Shown piece after piece: positions 1 to 12,298 of a DNA stretch of 64,000 nt. The notes under the pieces were generated by a model. It ran no database searches, was not told the origin of the DNA, and worked only from the letters and a program-made list of their open reading frames with translations. The DNA is from Botryosphaeria dothidea (taxonomy: Eukaryota; Ascomycota; Dothideomycetes; Botryosphaeriales; Botryosphaeriaceae). Location: the NCBI GenBank assembly GCA_011503125.2, contig WWBZ02000010.1:372001-436000 (forward strand). The letters run 5' to 3'. The position numbers and the translations under genes were made by a program. Each line of letters starts with the position of its first letter. Position 1 is the stretch's first letter.

Positions 1-3000
1 GTCTTTGTGCTTGTCCTCTTTGAACGACGCCCATTGCTCGAGCAAGAACCGGACCGTAGAATCCTGGCGCGCATTATCATCCGTGAGGCACGTACGGAAG
101 ACGGTCTCCTTGGAGCCTGCGCCGTACATTTCCTCCAACGGCAGGCATTCCGGTTCCTGAATCTCGGAGTAGAACGAAGATGTGCGTTCCTCGTCGAGCG
201 GGCCAGCACCATCCTCTAGAATGTCGGCAGTTCCGATAAACGCTGCGCAAAGTCGCCTCCGACGGCTATGTTCCAGGCCTTGAATAATCCAGAGGGGCAT
301 TATGCTGTCGCTTGCGCGGCAGGTTTGCACTAAACTCCATTGGACGACGTCTGCCGAGTCCAGCTCCTCGTCCTGGAATTTTCCAGTCACGCGCAGGATC
401 TCCTGGTGCACTTCTGGCGGGCTGAAGAATACCAGAGATTGATGGCTGTCCAACTTTCTCATTCTCATGCAAGCTGATCGTATGTTAGCAAATGAATTCT
501 CCACTTTCCCAGGAAGGAACGTACCTTGGACAAGCCTATCTTTCGTGGTCCTGGGCCCAAGTGTCACCGCAGCACGTGCGTCCGCCGGCATGCGGAGGTC
601 AACTCCTCTCGTGTGGACTTCATCGAGGTAGATGACACAGCTGTCGAGCCTCTGACAGAACGGAGATGAGAATAAACGCTGCGCATATCCTTGACGGTCC
701 ACAGCCATAAGTTCGTCGGACTCGTCGAAGTAAACGGCGGCTTCGGCGTGAGGCGCCAGTTTCAGCCATTCCTCTGCGACATCGCAATTCTTCAGTTCCA
801 AAACTTGGGCGCCTACGTCGATGAGCACTTGGATGCACGGCTCCTGGCTGCAGACCATCTGCAGGAGACCCCGGACGTCAAGCCGCTTTCCCGTCCGGTC
901 ATCCCTTGCTTCGATGTATCTGCGGTTCTCGGGACGCAGGAGGAGATTCAAAACCATGGCGTTTGTATGGTGCAGCTGTGGCAGATCCTGCTGCTGGATG
1001 AATGTTGGGAGCAAAGGTTTATTGTCGTTCGTACCGCTGAATCCAGTCGTACCACCGTTCGGCGAGGGGATATCCCACGCCGAACTAGACATCTTGGCCG
1101 GGAACTCCTTGCCCTCCCGTGGAAACACGACGCGGGCCATGAAGAAGTCGGCCGCGGCCTTGGAAAAGCGCAGGTGAGGGTAGATGTACACGTCCCAGAG
1201 TAGCTGGTCCTCGAGGTTAACGCCGTCGAGACTAAGGATGCTGGGAGGAAGGTCGTTGCTGCCAGGGCAGTCCTGCAGCCACCGCGCGTACTCGCTTGAC
1301 GGGTCTGATTCCCTGAATAAGAGGTCGAAAGATTGCCGGAGCTGCGTGCATGTCAGGCCGTCGTAGTAGTACGAGAGGCAGGTCAGGACGACGGCAACGT
1401 CCGGGTGGGCGAACTCGGCGCTGGGAGACGGTACGCTCTTTGCCCGGTACGGCACTGCCATCATGCTCCGTGAGGGATCGAGGCCGTAGTTGACGAGCCA
1501 CCGCTTGTTCTGGATTGTGAAGAGGAGAACGTCGTATGCTATAAGGCCCCTAAGGAGGTGCAGTTTGGCCCAGAGATTAGTGCCGTGGAATTTTTTCGTG
1601 ATGGTGGAGGCAACATCGGCAGGAATCGAGCGGTGTCGTATAAATGTGAGAGCGGCTTGCCGGACGATGGAATCGCAGCAGGTAAGGGTGAATCCAATCA
1701 GATTTCCCCTACCAATGTCCTCGACTAGGAGGTCCAGCATAGTTTGGCCAACGGCGGAATTCAGGAAGGTCAGTAACGGGTAAGATCGATTCCCATAGTC
1801 GATATCGAGATTTTGACTATCCTCCGGCTGCAGGCGTCGGGCTTGCTGCGCAAATAGAAGAAGGAGTCTCTGGGTGATAATCCACCTGTCCGGCTGCCCG
1901 TCCATCATTCGCTGGCCACCAATCGAGTACACGAGCTGGAAACGGGGGTCAAGAATCTCATCGCTCTCATCAAGGATATCCCTGCAGTGCTTGCCAAGCC
2001 AAGTGTCAGTGGAAATCATATCCCATCCAAGCGCAGGTTCCGTTTGGATGCGTTCACGGCCCATAAGGCGGAAGGACATCATGTGCTCTGGAAGTGCAAT
2101 AAGTACGCTTTGCTCCTTCATGCACTGATCAAGGATGCCACGTAGTCGACCTAGACCATCTTGGTCGAGATAGGTCTTCCTAGAGAATGGCAGGTGGCAG
2201 ATCAGCCGATCGACGAGCCCTCCGAGGCGCTGTGAAAGCAGATTTTCTGTCTGCCTTAAGAGTGGTTTGAGGACGACCAGTCTTGCCAACTGTTCTCCAT
2301 TTGCTAGGGCAGCCACAACCATAGGAACGATGACCGAAGACTTGCCTTCACCCATATTCAGCTGCAAGACGAAGTTCGCCTCGTTAGGCCTGGCCTGCAT
2401 CATCTTGCGGGCGACGACCGCTTGCAACTCCCGGATGGTCAGGTTGTTCTCAACCTCCATCAGGAGCCAGTCGGGGAACTCGGCGGAACTCCATGACCGT
2501 CGGCCGGGCTCTTCCGCTTCCTTATAGAAGCCGACCACATCGTTGCAGGTCTTAAGCACCAGGAGACGTTCGGATCGTTGAAGCAGAGATACAATCTCGC
2601 CAAGTAAAATTAACGTCGTTTTCCAGGCGGCAGATATTATGCGGATCTTGCTTGCTGAAAGGCATGATAGCAATGATGCTATGGTAAGGTGAGGCCATAG
2701 CCCTGCTTTTTGCAACACTTCTTCGGATGTCCTTTCCGGAAGCAGTGACCTCGTAACACGACGAAGCGCGACCGTCATGCATTCGTTAATTTCCGCTCTG
2801 TGAGCCAGTAGTTCTGAGTCAATCGCCGTAATTTTGTCGGGAGTTTCCGGGAACTCCTTTTGAAGGAACGCGTGCAGGCTTGAAGAAAAGTCGTTGGCAT
2901 ATCCCTTCTGAGTGGTGTTAGGACTGCCCTTCATGTTTTCGACAATCGCCTGAAGCTCCTCTAGGCATGCCAGGCTTTTCGCGGCCCTTTTTGGCCTCAT

Positions 3001-6000
3001 AATGTGCATCGCTTCAGGTGGCTTTAAGAGTGAAGGAGCAGGCCTCTCTTGAAGAAGTTCCGTGAGGGTAGGTGCAAATGTCGAGGTTCCCTGCAATGAA
3101 GATTCGCGATTGGGCAGATGTGCACGTGCTGATAAGTGTACGGGATTTGATTGGATCTGATCCAGACGTGCTTGCACTTGCTCGATGTGTATGATGAATT
3201 TGCGGTTTTTGTTCCATGAAGTGAACAGCCTTGCGCAGGCATCAGACGCCCGCGTTGTGTTGACAAGAGGTAAGTTGACGGACGGCATGGTAGGCCGGTC
3301 GCAGGGCCGCTGACTGATTACGTGGTCTACAATTAGGGACAACTGAGTTGACTTCTGAGCATTGAAATCGGCAAGCCTGCGCGCCCAGTCATTTCTAGCT
3401 TCTCCTGGTTGTCTCGTAATGTTCTCGCAGTATTGGCTGACAGCGGACTGAATCTGGAAATTATTCGGAGATTCTCCCAATCCGAGGTTATAGGAATGCT
3501 CAGACGGTGTGATGTCCCTGAAAAGCCCAGAAGACGCAATGGCTAAGAGGGTTTGGACCAATATCATCTTCTCGGGTTGTGCAAAGGCTACCATGCCGAG
3601 CAGGTGCAGAAGCTTGTACTGATCAGCCTCGCGTTGGCTGTTCCTGCACAAGTCATACAATGATCCCCATTGTTGGCCGAGCTGAAGTGTGAGAATGTCG
3701 TTGTATGTCATCTCCGGGATTTTGAGCGTGTGGCCATATCCCTCGATCTGCCCCCATTCACGGACGCGGTGCACGAGGTCTGTCACAACGTTAAGCTGGC
3801 GGGACCAATGCCGGACCATAACGGCAATCTGGTACACGCGTTGAGCTCTGGTGGTTTGAGTGTTTGCATCCCTTGTGCTGTATCTCTCGTCGCTCCTCTC
3901 TTTGCTGCCGAGACTTGTTGTACGCGTGGTCCAGTTGCGGTTTGCTGCTCTGCGGAGAAGTTGTATGTTGCCGCGAGGTTCCAAAGACAAATAATCACCT
4001 TGCCCTTCGTGGAGAATTGAGAATTGAGCAGAGTGTGCCACTAGGTCTTCTACTAATGTGTAGAAGTCCTCGTGTTGCGCCAACTGAGATAGATTGGGAC
4101 TCCATTTCACGGTTTGCATACATTTGAGATGCAGTGGGTAAAAGGTACGCTTGGGAGTTAGGGAGGCAATTTGATTAAGGAGCGCCATGGCATCCTCTCC
4201 GATCGGTGACGATGTCCTCAGGGACCGCTGGTGCAGAATCCGCAGGGCCTCTTCTGTTCCGGTGTGTTTCGTCAGCGGGTCCGGCATAATAGATCCGGTG
4301 ACGGCATGCAAGAGAGTGAGGAAGAGCTGTGGCACGGTTCCTCCCTGCGTGCTTCGAAGCTGAGATAATTTCTGGTCGATCTGGTAGTGCATGAATTGCA
4401 GCTTCCTGTCGTTGCCGGCCTTGGTCTCTACGTGCTTGTAGTTGCCGCTACCTAAGACGGACACGCTGCCGTAAGGAATGATGATGCTCCTCTTGGGCAC
4501 GTTTGGGTGAGAGCTGACGCTCTGGAGAACAAGTTTGTTTCGCAGTCCAAACAAGCAGCCGATGTTTTGGTCCTTGTCGACCGCTGCGCCGAGCTCTTTC
4601 GATTCGAGAGATCCATCCTGGTTGACAAAGAACCGAAGGCGGAATCGAGGGACGTCGGCTTCAACAGTGTCTTGCGAAGCTGTAATGATGACATGAAGAG
4701 GATCTTCTAGTACTCGAAGAGTATCGAGAATAGACTTTCCCAAAGGACTGCTGTGGTCGACCAGCTTTCTCTTCTCAATCTGCATGTACGACCTCCCAGT
4801 GCTGCGGAAATGGAGAGTGGGTGCATCTCTAGAAGTATCGAGGGGATTGTCAAGGGAGCAGAAGAACACCACGCCAGTAGTTAGATTCATCCATTGAGCG
4901 AAGTCTTGAGCGAGAGGTTTGGGAAGATCGGAGCTCCAGGTAGCGGGAGGCACAAGTCGGAAGTGATTTTTTTCTCTTAAAGACTCGATGATGAGCTCCC
5001 CATTTCTCATGCCGAGATGAATCTCGTGACCATCGATTTTCGTCGGCGTCTTGTATTCCATATGCGGCAGATGCGACTTGGTGACATTCAGAATACGGGA
5101 GTCAAATATTCTTCGATAGACTGTCGTGGACGTATACGATGTCGGCAACTGTCCGATACGGCGGCCATCTAACAGAACTTCTCCAGTTAAGAGATCGTAA
5201 TGACAAAGCTGACGAGTGCCGCATGACCCGCTTATGATCTCGCACGTCGCCCAACGGTTATGAGTCCCGGAAACAAATGCCCAGCGTCCGTAGAAGCCCG
5301 TCAGCCCGCAAGCGCGCTCGATTCCATCATTGATACCGCTCTCATCCCACTCAATAAGAGTTTTAAGGCGGCGTTCCACAATCCGTGTGATTTTCCGGGC
5401 CATGAGGAGCGCGTGTCGCGTCTCTTCAGGCAGGTCGCTGAGGGATACGGGAAGATTGTCATGAATATGGATCGACGATTGGACGAAGCGTGCAACGTCC
5501 CGGCTATCCTCCAGGATCACTGAGATTCGAGAGCAATCCAGGTCGAACGTCATGTGGCATGTAAGCGCAGAGATGAGAATTGTCTTTCTTAACTTGAAAT
5601 TTTCGCTTTCGGAAGAGCATGTTTGCAGGCTGTCGGAGACTTGCCGGCACCAGTCCAGGGCTACATCACGCACCCGTCTTAAAAGCTTCATGGCCTGGCT
5701 AGTCACATCTCCTGATTGGCCCAGAGAGAGAGCACGGAGGGTCAGCAGTGCCAACGTAGCCAGCCGGTGTTGCTCCTTCCAATTTGTCTCGATGCTGGTT
5801 AAGTGATCTCCCAACAGGTTCAAGAGCCGGCTGCTGAAGGACAGGTCATGAAACAGCGCATGAGTTTCTCGAAGGACGGTATCTGCGCCTCGAGAACCTG
5901 CTTGTAGAGCTGCCTGCCTGATGAGAATGAATACCTCCTGGGTATTAAAGGACAGTTCGGCCGATCCGAGTTCACGGAGAATATTGTGCCACTGAATACG

Positions 6001-8504
6001 CTCACCAGCGCGCAGTGACGCAAATGCCACGAATTCGTGGGAACTTATCCCGTGGTGGCACTGTTGCTGAGACGCTAGGGCCTCGTTTGCAGTGTGCGAG
6101 CTTATGTCGACGAACCGCTGCAAGTTCGAGTATGGTCCCGAGGGCAGGCTGGAAATGCAGCGTGGATGGTATCTTGGTGTGGCTCCCTGATCTTCCACCC
6201 AGCAAGAACTATAACCATCGAAAACAGAATACCGGAGGCCGTTCTTGACCAACACGGAGTCGAGAGAGATGGGAAAGTGGAGTTCGCGATAATGCGAGCC
6301 AAGGAAAGACTTCGTGCGGGACGCGATGGTGATTCTCTGGCCACGATCTACCGCGTACGGCTTAATAAGATGGTAATTTAGAAGCGTCGCGTGATGAGGG
6401 GCCCCGAACTCCATCTTGGACCTTCCAAGGTCTTGCATGATCATCCAGGTGACATCCCGCCACGCGGCAATACCCGAGGGACAATCAAGCTCGAAAACAG
6501 CAGCCTTAAGCATCACTTCGTCCGCCGGCAATGGCCATTCATCAGGGCGGATGGACAGAGATCGCATTTTAGATTGGAGATCGCATTTTGAACAAGTTGA
6601 CAGGTGGACTTCATCACTAAATTGGTCGAAGCCATATGAATGGACGAGTCGCGACTCCTCTTCCTGAAGGCGGTGGTATTTGGCAGATTTTTTATTCCAT
6701 TCCCGTTCTTTGCGTTCTCTCCTGATGCCAGCATCGTGCTCAATGCTGTCTCGCAGTCGCCTGTGTGGCTCGGAATGCTCGAAGAACCTCACAGAGAATG
6801 AATTGTCCGTCAGGGATCCATGGACAGCTGGGTAATCCAGAGTGGATTCCCTCCAGCGCTTGGAGAGATGGTCCTCGATTTGCCCCAAACGTTCGAGATG
6901 GCACAAATGAGGAAGGAGAAGAGGCCTTCCGATTTCCTTTGGGATTCCAGGACCATACTGTCCAAGCAGTGGATACACCTTCACGCAGATGGTGTTCAGA
7001 ACCATCCAGCTCTCCAGTAGGACCAAGAGCATAACTGATTGTGCTCTAGAATTGCCTTTATACTTGTCTTCTGCCGTGTCCATGTATTTCCGCATCATTT
7101 TCATCAGTGATGTGCAGTCTTGTTCGCTTGCTGGACGTTCCGCCATCCATGAACGAAGGTTCCCGAGAATCCAGCGTTCAAAGTCGGTGAGCTGGAAGAT
7201 GGCTTGAAGAATACCGCCGCGTGATGTCAAATCGGGAAGGCCATCGCTGTTGAACTGCAGCTGTTCCATCCGTGACAAAGTAACCTTGTCGACCTCGAGT
7301 TGGCATTTCTCAGCAAACATTGCCTGTAGAAGGTGCTCACGACTGTGCTGTAAAGATAGGGTCCAGTCCTGCTTGGTGGCTGTTTTGTTGCACGGGGGTG
7401 CTGATCTCGTCTCTTTCTGCTGGAACTCCACCCAGCCCTGGTCTAGATTATCTCGAGCAGCTTGTACGGAGGACTGTACGGCCTCTTCGACGAATTCAAG
7501 GCAACTGTTTCCGAGCTTCGAGAGACGTCGTGCAACCTTTCCCATTGCAATCAATTGTATATCAGCACCGATTTCGTTGCTGATGGTCAAGTTGCAGACT
7601 TTCGCCATCAGGAAGGCCATAAAGTTCTTGTACTGGGTTCGTCCTTCACTGCTGGAGAGCAAGTGGCTGAGGAGAATCTGGATGGATACTCGAATCGCCA
7701 GCCACAGAGGCGAACGTCTCCAAGGGAGCTTGCTGGAATCCCAGTTGATGTCGTCCCGAATATGCTTGTGGATTACTGGGCTCTCCTGTGCCTCACCATA
7801 ACCTTCAAGGATGGACATGAGGCCCTCCGTCACGAGCCAGGGGTGAACAGTTTCGCGCTCTTCAGGAACTTTAGATCGTGCTTTTTTCGTTATCGGCATG
7901 CAGATCTGTGGTGTCTCGTGGCACATCCGGGAGATCATGATGGCCATCTCGCGGATGAAGTGTGGGTCTCCCAAAAGACTGGCTTCGAAGGTAACAGTCT
8001 GTCCTGGGAAATGCCAGGCCAGTCGATCGCTCGACTGCATAACGTCTCCGCATTGAGCTGAAGTCTCAAAGGCATGCACCAACACCTTCTCATCATCTGA
8101 CCGATGAAATATGAGCCCGACGTTCTGTGCCCGGACATGCATGGAAACAGCACCTGCTAAGAAGTTAGACGACTTAGAAAAGATATGTAGTGCTTGGATT
8201 GCATACCAGTTGGTTCAAGGCCTCTGAGAATTCGTTCCAGCGTGGGTTCGCAGGCAATGTTCATCGTTAGGGTCTCCATGCTCTCTAGGGCGGCCAGAAC
8301 CGGCCTCCAGGCCACTTGCATCTCGCTGCAGCACTGGGCTACAAAACACTCGACTCCCTCACGGACAAGACGGAGTAGCAAGCATTGTCCCTTTCGCTCC
8401 TTCTCCTCGTCATATTCGTGTTGTGGGAGTTTGGGAGGGAGCAGGACATGGCTGAGGACGAAGTCGAGAGCTGTCATGTCTGTGGGTACTTCATCTTCTT
8501 GCAT
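1..8504 (-). CDS. Giant DUF6606/DUF3638/DUF3645 protein (ubiquitinyl hydrolase-like family), C-terminus off the window
   Basis: The minus strand is open from 8156 to the left edge apart from one in-frame intron. My model is complement(join(1..473,525..8156,8207..8504)), at least 2801 codons. The N-terminus (LDFVLSHVLLPPKLPQ) fits the DUF6606 domain of this fungal family. Near 2350 there is a Walker-A-like motif (QLNMGEGKSS), followed by a DESDEIL box and, near 620-560, a YLDEVHTRG segment, as in DUF3638/DUF3645 proteins. Intron 474-524 (GTACGT, CTAAC branch, CAG) separates TKDRLVQ from ACMRMRKL; it is 51 bp and stop-free, so retention would keep the frame. The intron ending at 8157 has a TAGCAG tandem acceptor. 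I start at the ATG at 8504 because the reading frame farther upstream crosses a likely 5' UTR intron (8552-8599); the ATG at 8477 is an alternative. Databases name the family ubiquitinyl hydrolase; the biochemical role is poorly known. Further introns cannot be excluded. Confidence 0.85.
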
Positions 8505-9088
8505 GTTTTGAAACTGGTACTCCTGGTGGAAGTGAAGGCCCGGTGGAGGGTCTGACCAAGTTAGCGCTCTTGAACGCGGAATAATGGGCTGATACGTACG
8601 GTGCGAACAGAAGCGGAAGAAAGAGATAGGCGTGTGGTTCTTGGGGCGCAACTCGATGATAAACCAAAGTGAGCGGGTGCCCGTGAAGATTGATGGCGGT
8701 CTCCGGAACGAATAGCTGAGGGTAGTCAGAACAATAATTGATGAAGCGTAATGATTGCTAAAGCTGAAGCTGAAGCTGAAGAGACCAAGAATGATGAAAG
8801 GTGTACCTGATAGTTAATAGAATAGTGACTGCTATGCGCCGCTGACTGAGCCAACAAGCAAACAAAGCCGACGATCTGCTAGCATCTTCAAGCACGCGGT
8901 ACAAACCCGCAACAATAGTGAGAGCAGGTTTGCGGCTACCCGCCCGGCAAGCCGCTACAGCGACCATCATAATACACCGCCATGTTTCGTCACTTGGGCG
9001 CCGAATCGACGCAGACATGCATCTTGGAATTCTTGGTTCGGATGGTTATTTGAAATAGTGTTTAAAAAATTTCTTTCCAGAAAAAATC
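8505..9088. other. Upstream region of the giant gene
   Basis: No supported gene. On the minus strand a likely 5' UTR intron runs 8599 to 8552 (GTACGT donor, GCTAAC branch, CAG acceptor, 48 bp). A short CTGAAG-type triplet repeat lies near 8760. Confidence 0.5.
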
Positions 9089-9191
9089 TGATGGAATTTG
9101 CGCTTGATCGGTCGGAATCAATGAATGAATGACTAGGCTAATATGCTATCTAATAAGAGATAACGGAGGTGATTGAGCTCATTTTCCATCA
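9089..9191 (+). repeat. 103-bp MITE-like element, copy 1
   Basis: The segment starts TGATGGAATTTG and ends CATTTTCCATCA, so its ends are inverted repeats (TGATGGAA). A copy of the same length and about 96% identical lies inverted at 24531-24633. No clear target-site duplication was seen. The small size, inverted ends and lack of coding capacity suggest a MITE. Confidence 0.6.
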
Positions 9192-10066
9192 AAATCCAAA
9201 CCCTTGCAACAACTTTGCATTGAGTAGTAAATCAAACGGGTCTCAACAGAACTATCATAGAATAATCCGTGCACTTTTATGATTCTTCTGTTCCATTTAG
9301 AATAATTCACCATAGAATTTGCTGTGATATGTCTCCAACTTTTGCGAAGGCCAGCCATACATACTGGAGTTCCTACTGCATGAAGTCAGGGGATCACGTA
9401 ATACTGATAGATGCCCAACATAGCTGCTAGTTTTTACCGGCTGAGCGCAGACCGCCTATTTCTACTAAGATGCAGATTTAAACAGTCTCTAGGTTAGCTG
9501 CAGCTGCTGACGGCGCGCGCGGCAGCTAGCGTAGCTTAAGGTCCACGGAAGGACTGCAGGGCCAACGACTTCCCGCATGAAACAGGGTGACGTCATCGAG
9601 ATGTTGCCGCACATATGCTATTTGGTGGGTATCTTAATTTATTGCAACGACTACGCGGTAATGGAGCATCAAGTAATAAAAATCGGAGTATGTGTCTTTC
9701 CGGTAGGGCCGCTGCTCCGTCCTAACATATGCTTGGAGGCATCTGACCGGCCGAGCGTGCGCATTTGTTGAAATGCGAATTCTGTACGGGAGACTAGATA
9801 CGTGGTAATTCGAGCCTACGGAAAGAGATGAGCGGTGCAGTGCAGATCCGTAGCTCAGCCAAGGATGCGGCGGGAAGTCGCAGCGCCAGAAATTTGTTGA
9901 TCTATGCTTCAGGCGGTGAGCACCATGCCGTTTGCTTGTGAAACAAGCGCAACTCCACATGGAAAGAAACTATTTATGCAAGCTGTCTGATTCCGCACCG
10001 CCAATTTTTTCTATCGCATTCTCGTCATGCCACGTCTAAATATGCACGGGAGGCTGTAGCTTAGAC
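9192..10066. other. No gene recognised
   Basis: AT- and GC-alternating intergenic DNA. Short open frames exist on both strands but none looks protein-like. A GC-rich stretch with GGCGCGCGCGGC lies near 9513. Confidence 0.4.
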
Positions 10067-10605
10067 ATGCACAAATCCGGCCGATTGAATGACAGCAAGT
10101 CAGCGACAGACAACTCCATCAACGCCAAGATTCTACACGTATTGGAGAGTGAAGACGCGTTGTGGAAGCACCTACTCCCCGCCATAGCCGAGCGGTGTCG
10201 AACTTGGGAGCACCGCGGCACGTGCGAGTACAAGTCCTACGGCTATCCCCCCGTTTCCCTCCTGCACGGTACAAACCCCCTCTGCTCTTGCGGTGAGGGA
10301 GCCATGCTTGAAGGATTCCCGGCCTCGGACCCTTACGGCCAGTAGCGCAAACAACTACCCGCATCGCTATTCCGGTGCTGTTTGCAGTCCTATACAACGA
10401 GGATGTGAGGTCTTCGGCTACAGGATTGGAGGCACTCGCCGCTGATGTCGGTTCGATAAGCCTTTCTAGCAAAGCAGAGCATGCTTACGCTATATGCGGG
10501 CAGGTAAAGCAGGGGCTGAAATTATATCAGCGGTGCAGGAAGGTGCGGTACTGCAATCACACTTACTAGAAAGCGTACTAGAAGGGACATAAGAAAAGTG
10601 CCGTG
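10067..10605 (+). pseudogene. Relic of a fungal MYND zinc-finger protein
   Basis: A first open stretch (10067-10345) carries WKHLLPAIAERCRTWEHRG and a cysteine-containing CSCGEGAML segment. A second stretch in another frame (10375-10569) ends with LKLYQRCRKVRYCNHTY, the middle of a MYND finger. After a stop codon the frame continues with KGHKKS, the usual end of the finger. The order matches the C-terminal half of fungal MYND-domain proteins, but frame changes and stops break it. Only this half is recognisable; the N-terminal part is missing. Confidence 0.55.
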
Positions 10606-10674
10606 GGACGTAAGAAGAGGCAGATAGGAGCCTGGATCAGTATCACCCGACTTAATGCTACTACGAATTTCGTT

Positions 10675-10952
10675 CCCATAAGTTGGCCGTGTTTGTTTCC
10701 TGTTGGATTTTATAGTGAAGAGTTTTGAGGTCAGAAAAGAGAGTAGATTCAGCTTGTCTCCTGAGAGGGAAGTCGATAGGCATGCTTATATACAAAAAAA
10801 AAGTGTTTGAATAACCGAGGAGAACAGAAGCCGATGTTGATATCCGAAGCTTGTGAATATGAGGAGTAGTGAGGAGGTGGCAAAGAGTAGCTACTGATCT
10901 TGATGCTCGAAAGAATGTGATATCTGATATAGTAGGGCAAAATAGTCTGACA
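10675..10952 (-). repeat. LTR-type repeat, inverted first half and promoter part
   Basis: Read on the minus strand it begins TGTCAGACTATTTTGCCC at 10952 and matches 48116-48266 closely down to about 10802. It then continues with a TATATAAG box and a stretch (CTCTCAGGAGACA) that matches the repeat at 58910-59150. It looks like an LTR of a retrotransposon family with promoter. Its partner half is found at 11499-11805 in the opposite orientation. Confidence 0.55.
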
Positions 10953-11180
10953 TTTCCTTATTCTTTATCTAGTGTTAAGGGGAGGTTCTTAAACACTACT
11001 AAGTACGGCCAACTATTAATTCATTGTCTTATGCTTGCAAGTGATGCTAGCTATTAGAAAAGTCCTGATTCAGCTCGAAACACTGCGGAGCGTTCTGCCA
11101 TAACAACCGTCTCACCAGTTACGAACGCAGAAACGGTGCGAAATACACAGAATTCTCATTTCGCGATAACGCGACTGTCG

Positions 11181-11351
11181 ACAGCAATGATTGCCGGTCA
11201 TATAGCAATAATTACGAGCCTTGCCGCAACAGTTGCAGGTAACACGGTAGTTGCGGGTCGCGTGGCAACGGTTGTAAGCGAGATCACAACGGTTGCGAGT
11301 GTCACAGCAATCGTTGTAAGACACGCCACAACGGTTGTAGGTGGATTCAAC
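11181..11351. repeat. Degenerate 21-bp minisatellite
   Basis: About eight diverged units such as ACAACGGTTGTAAGCGAGATC follow each other with a 21-bp period. Both strands stay open and encode seven-residue repeats, which explains the long but meaningless open frame here. Confidence 0.65.
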
Positions 11352-11498
11352 AGTAATAGTTATGAGCACTTCTTGCTCTTTCCGCAGACAGCGATTCTAT
11401 TGTCTACCTTTTTAACATATCCACCTGTCACCACTAGCACGCCACCAACACCTCTCTGCCTCACTACGCTCCGACCACCGTCGTTTATCCAACGAATA

Positions 11499-11805
11499 TT
11501 GTCAACCAGAATCCCCTTATTTCTCAGGCAGCATTTGTCGTTCAGTTTATTAGTTACTACAATCTCTCGAAGATTCCACCGGAGAAGAGGAGGGCATCAA
11601 TTTGCCACAGTTCCTGCCCAATACCCTCGGATATCGCTTCCTCGGATACACTCATTTCCTCGGTTATATCAATTCAGATTCATGTACTTAACGACACTGA
11701 TTCTCCTTCACTAGGGAGGACAGGCAGAAGTATACAGTCAGAAATTCAATTCTTTCTTCTAACCTCACACAGTTTTGGGCCTGAAGCCCACCCACAGTTT
11801 GATAT
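11499..11805 (+). repeat. LTR-type repeat, second half
   Basis: Matches 48268-48572 in direct orientation, including AAGAGGAGGGCATCAATTTG and TCCTCGGATACACTC. It ends TTTGATA, where the 48-kb copy ends TTTGACA. The first half of the same unit lies inverted at 10802-10952. Confidence 0.6.
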
Positions 11806-12298
11806 TTTTTTTTCTGCAGTCATACGTTTTCTTGATTGAATTCGTGGAAAAACCGACTTCCTTCTCTGTAATGTCGTGCTTCTACTATTCTCAGCCTGTC
11901 TTATCACGATAAGAAATCCCATTCGAGAGCCATGCTTATCAAAGCGCTAAAAATCCCTTACAGTTCGAACAGGAGCTATAAATAACATGCGCTAAATAAA
12001 GGATCTATGTATCGATTACTACGTTATAAGCGGTGCGAAATAAGATAATATGGTAGGAATATATTCTGCGAGAGTTTAGCAGAGGAAGAGCTGATACTAT
12101 AATTCCTTAGAAGACTTTGAAGGCTAAACGATAGGTCTTTACGGGAGGGTAGTATAGTAAATATTACCAACCAGTGCGTAGAAATTCATAATGATGTAGC
12201 AAAGTTGCCTATACATCTTATAGAACTATAACAACTTGCAATCATGGAAGTATACCAGAGACCTCAACCGATTAGCATATCATTTATTCTATAGGTTT
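11806..12298. other. No gene recognised
   Basis: AT-rich intergenic DNA between an LTR fragment and the 3' end of the kinase-like gene. Confidence 0.4.

Noticed and set aside
691..1203. Plus-strand open frame of 170 codons and many similar ones over 1-8.1 kb
   Set aside because: All are antisense shadows of the minus-strand giant gene, which has recognisable family motifs throughout.
8758..9018. 86-codon minus-strand frame
   Set aside because: Low-complexity start (LQLQLQL end from a triplet repeat) and no family resemblance.
11136..11714. 192-codon plus-strand open frame
   Set aside because: It is explained by the 21-bp minisatellite and an LTR fragment.
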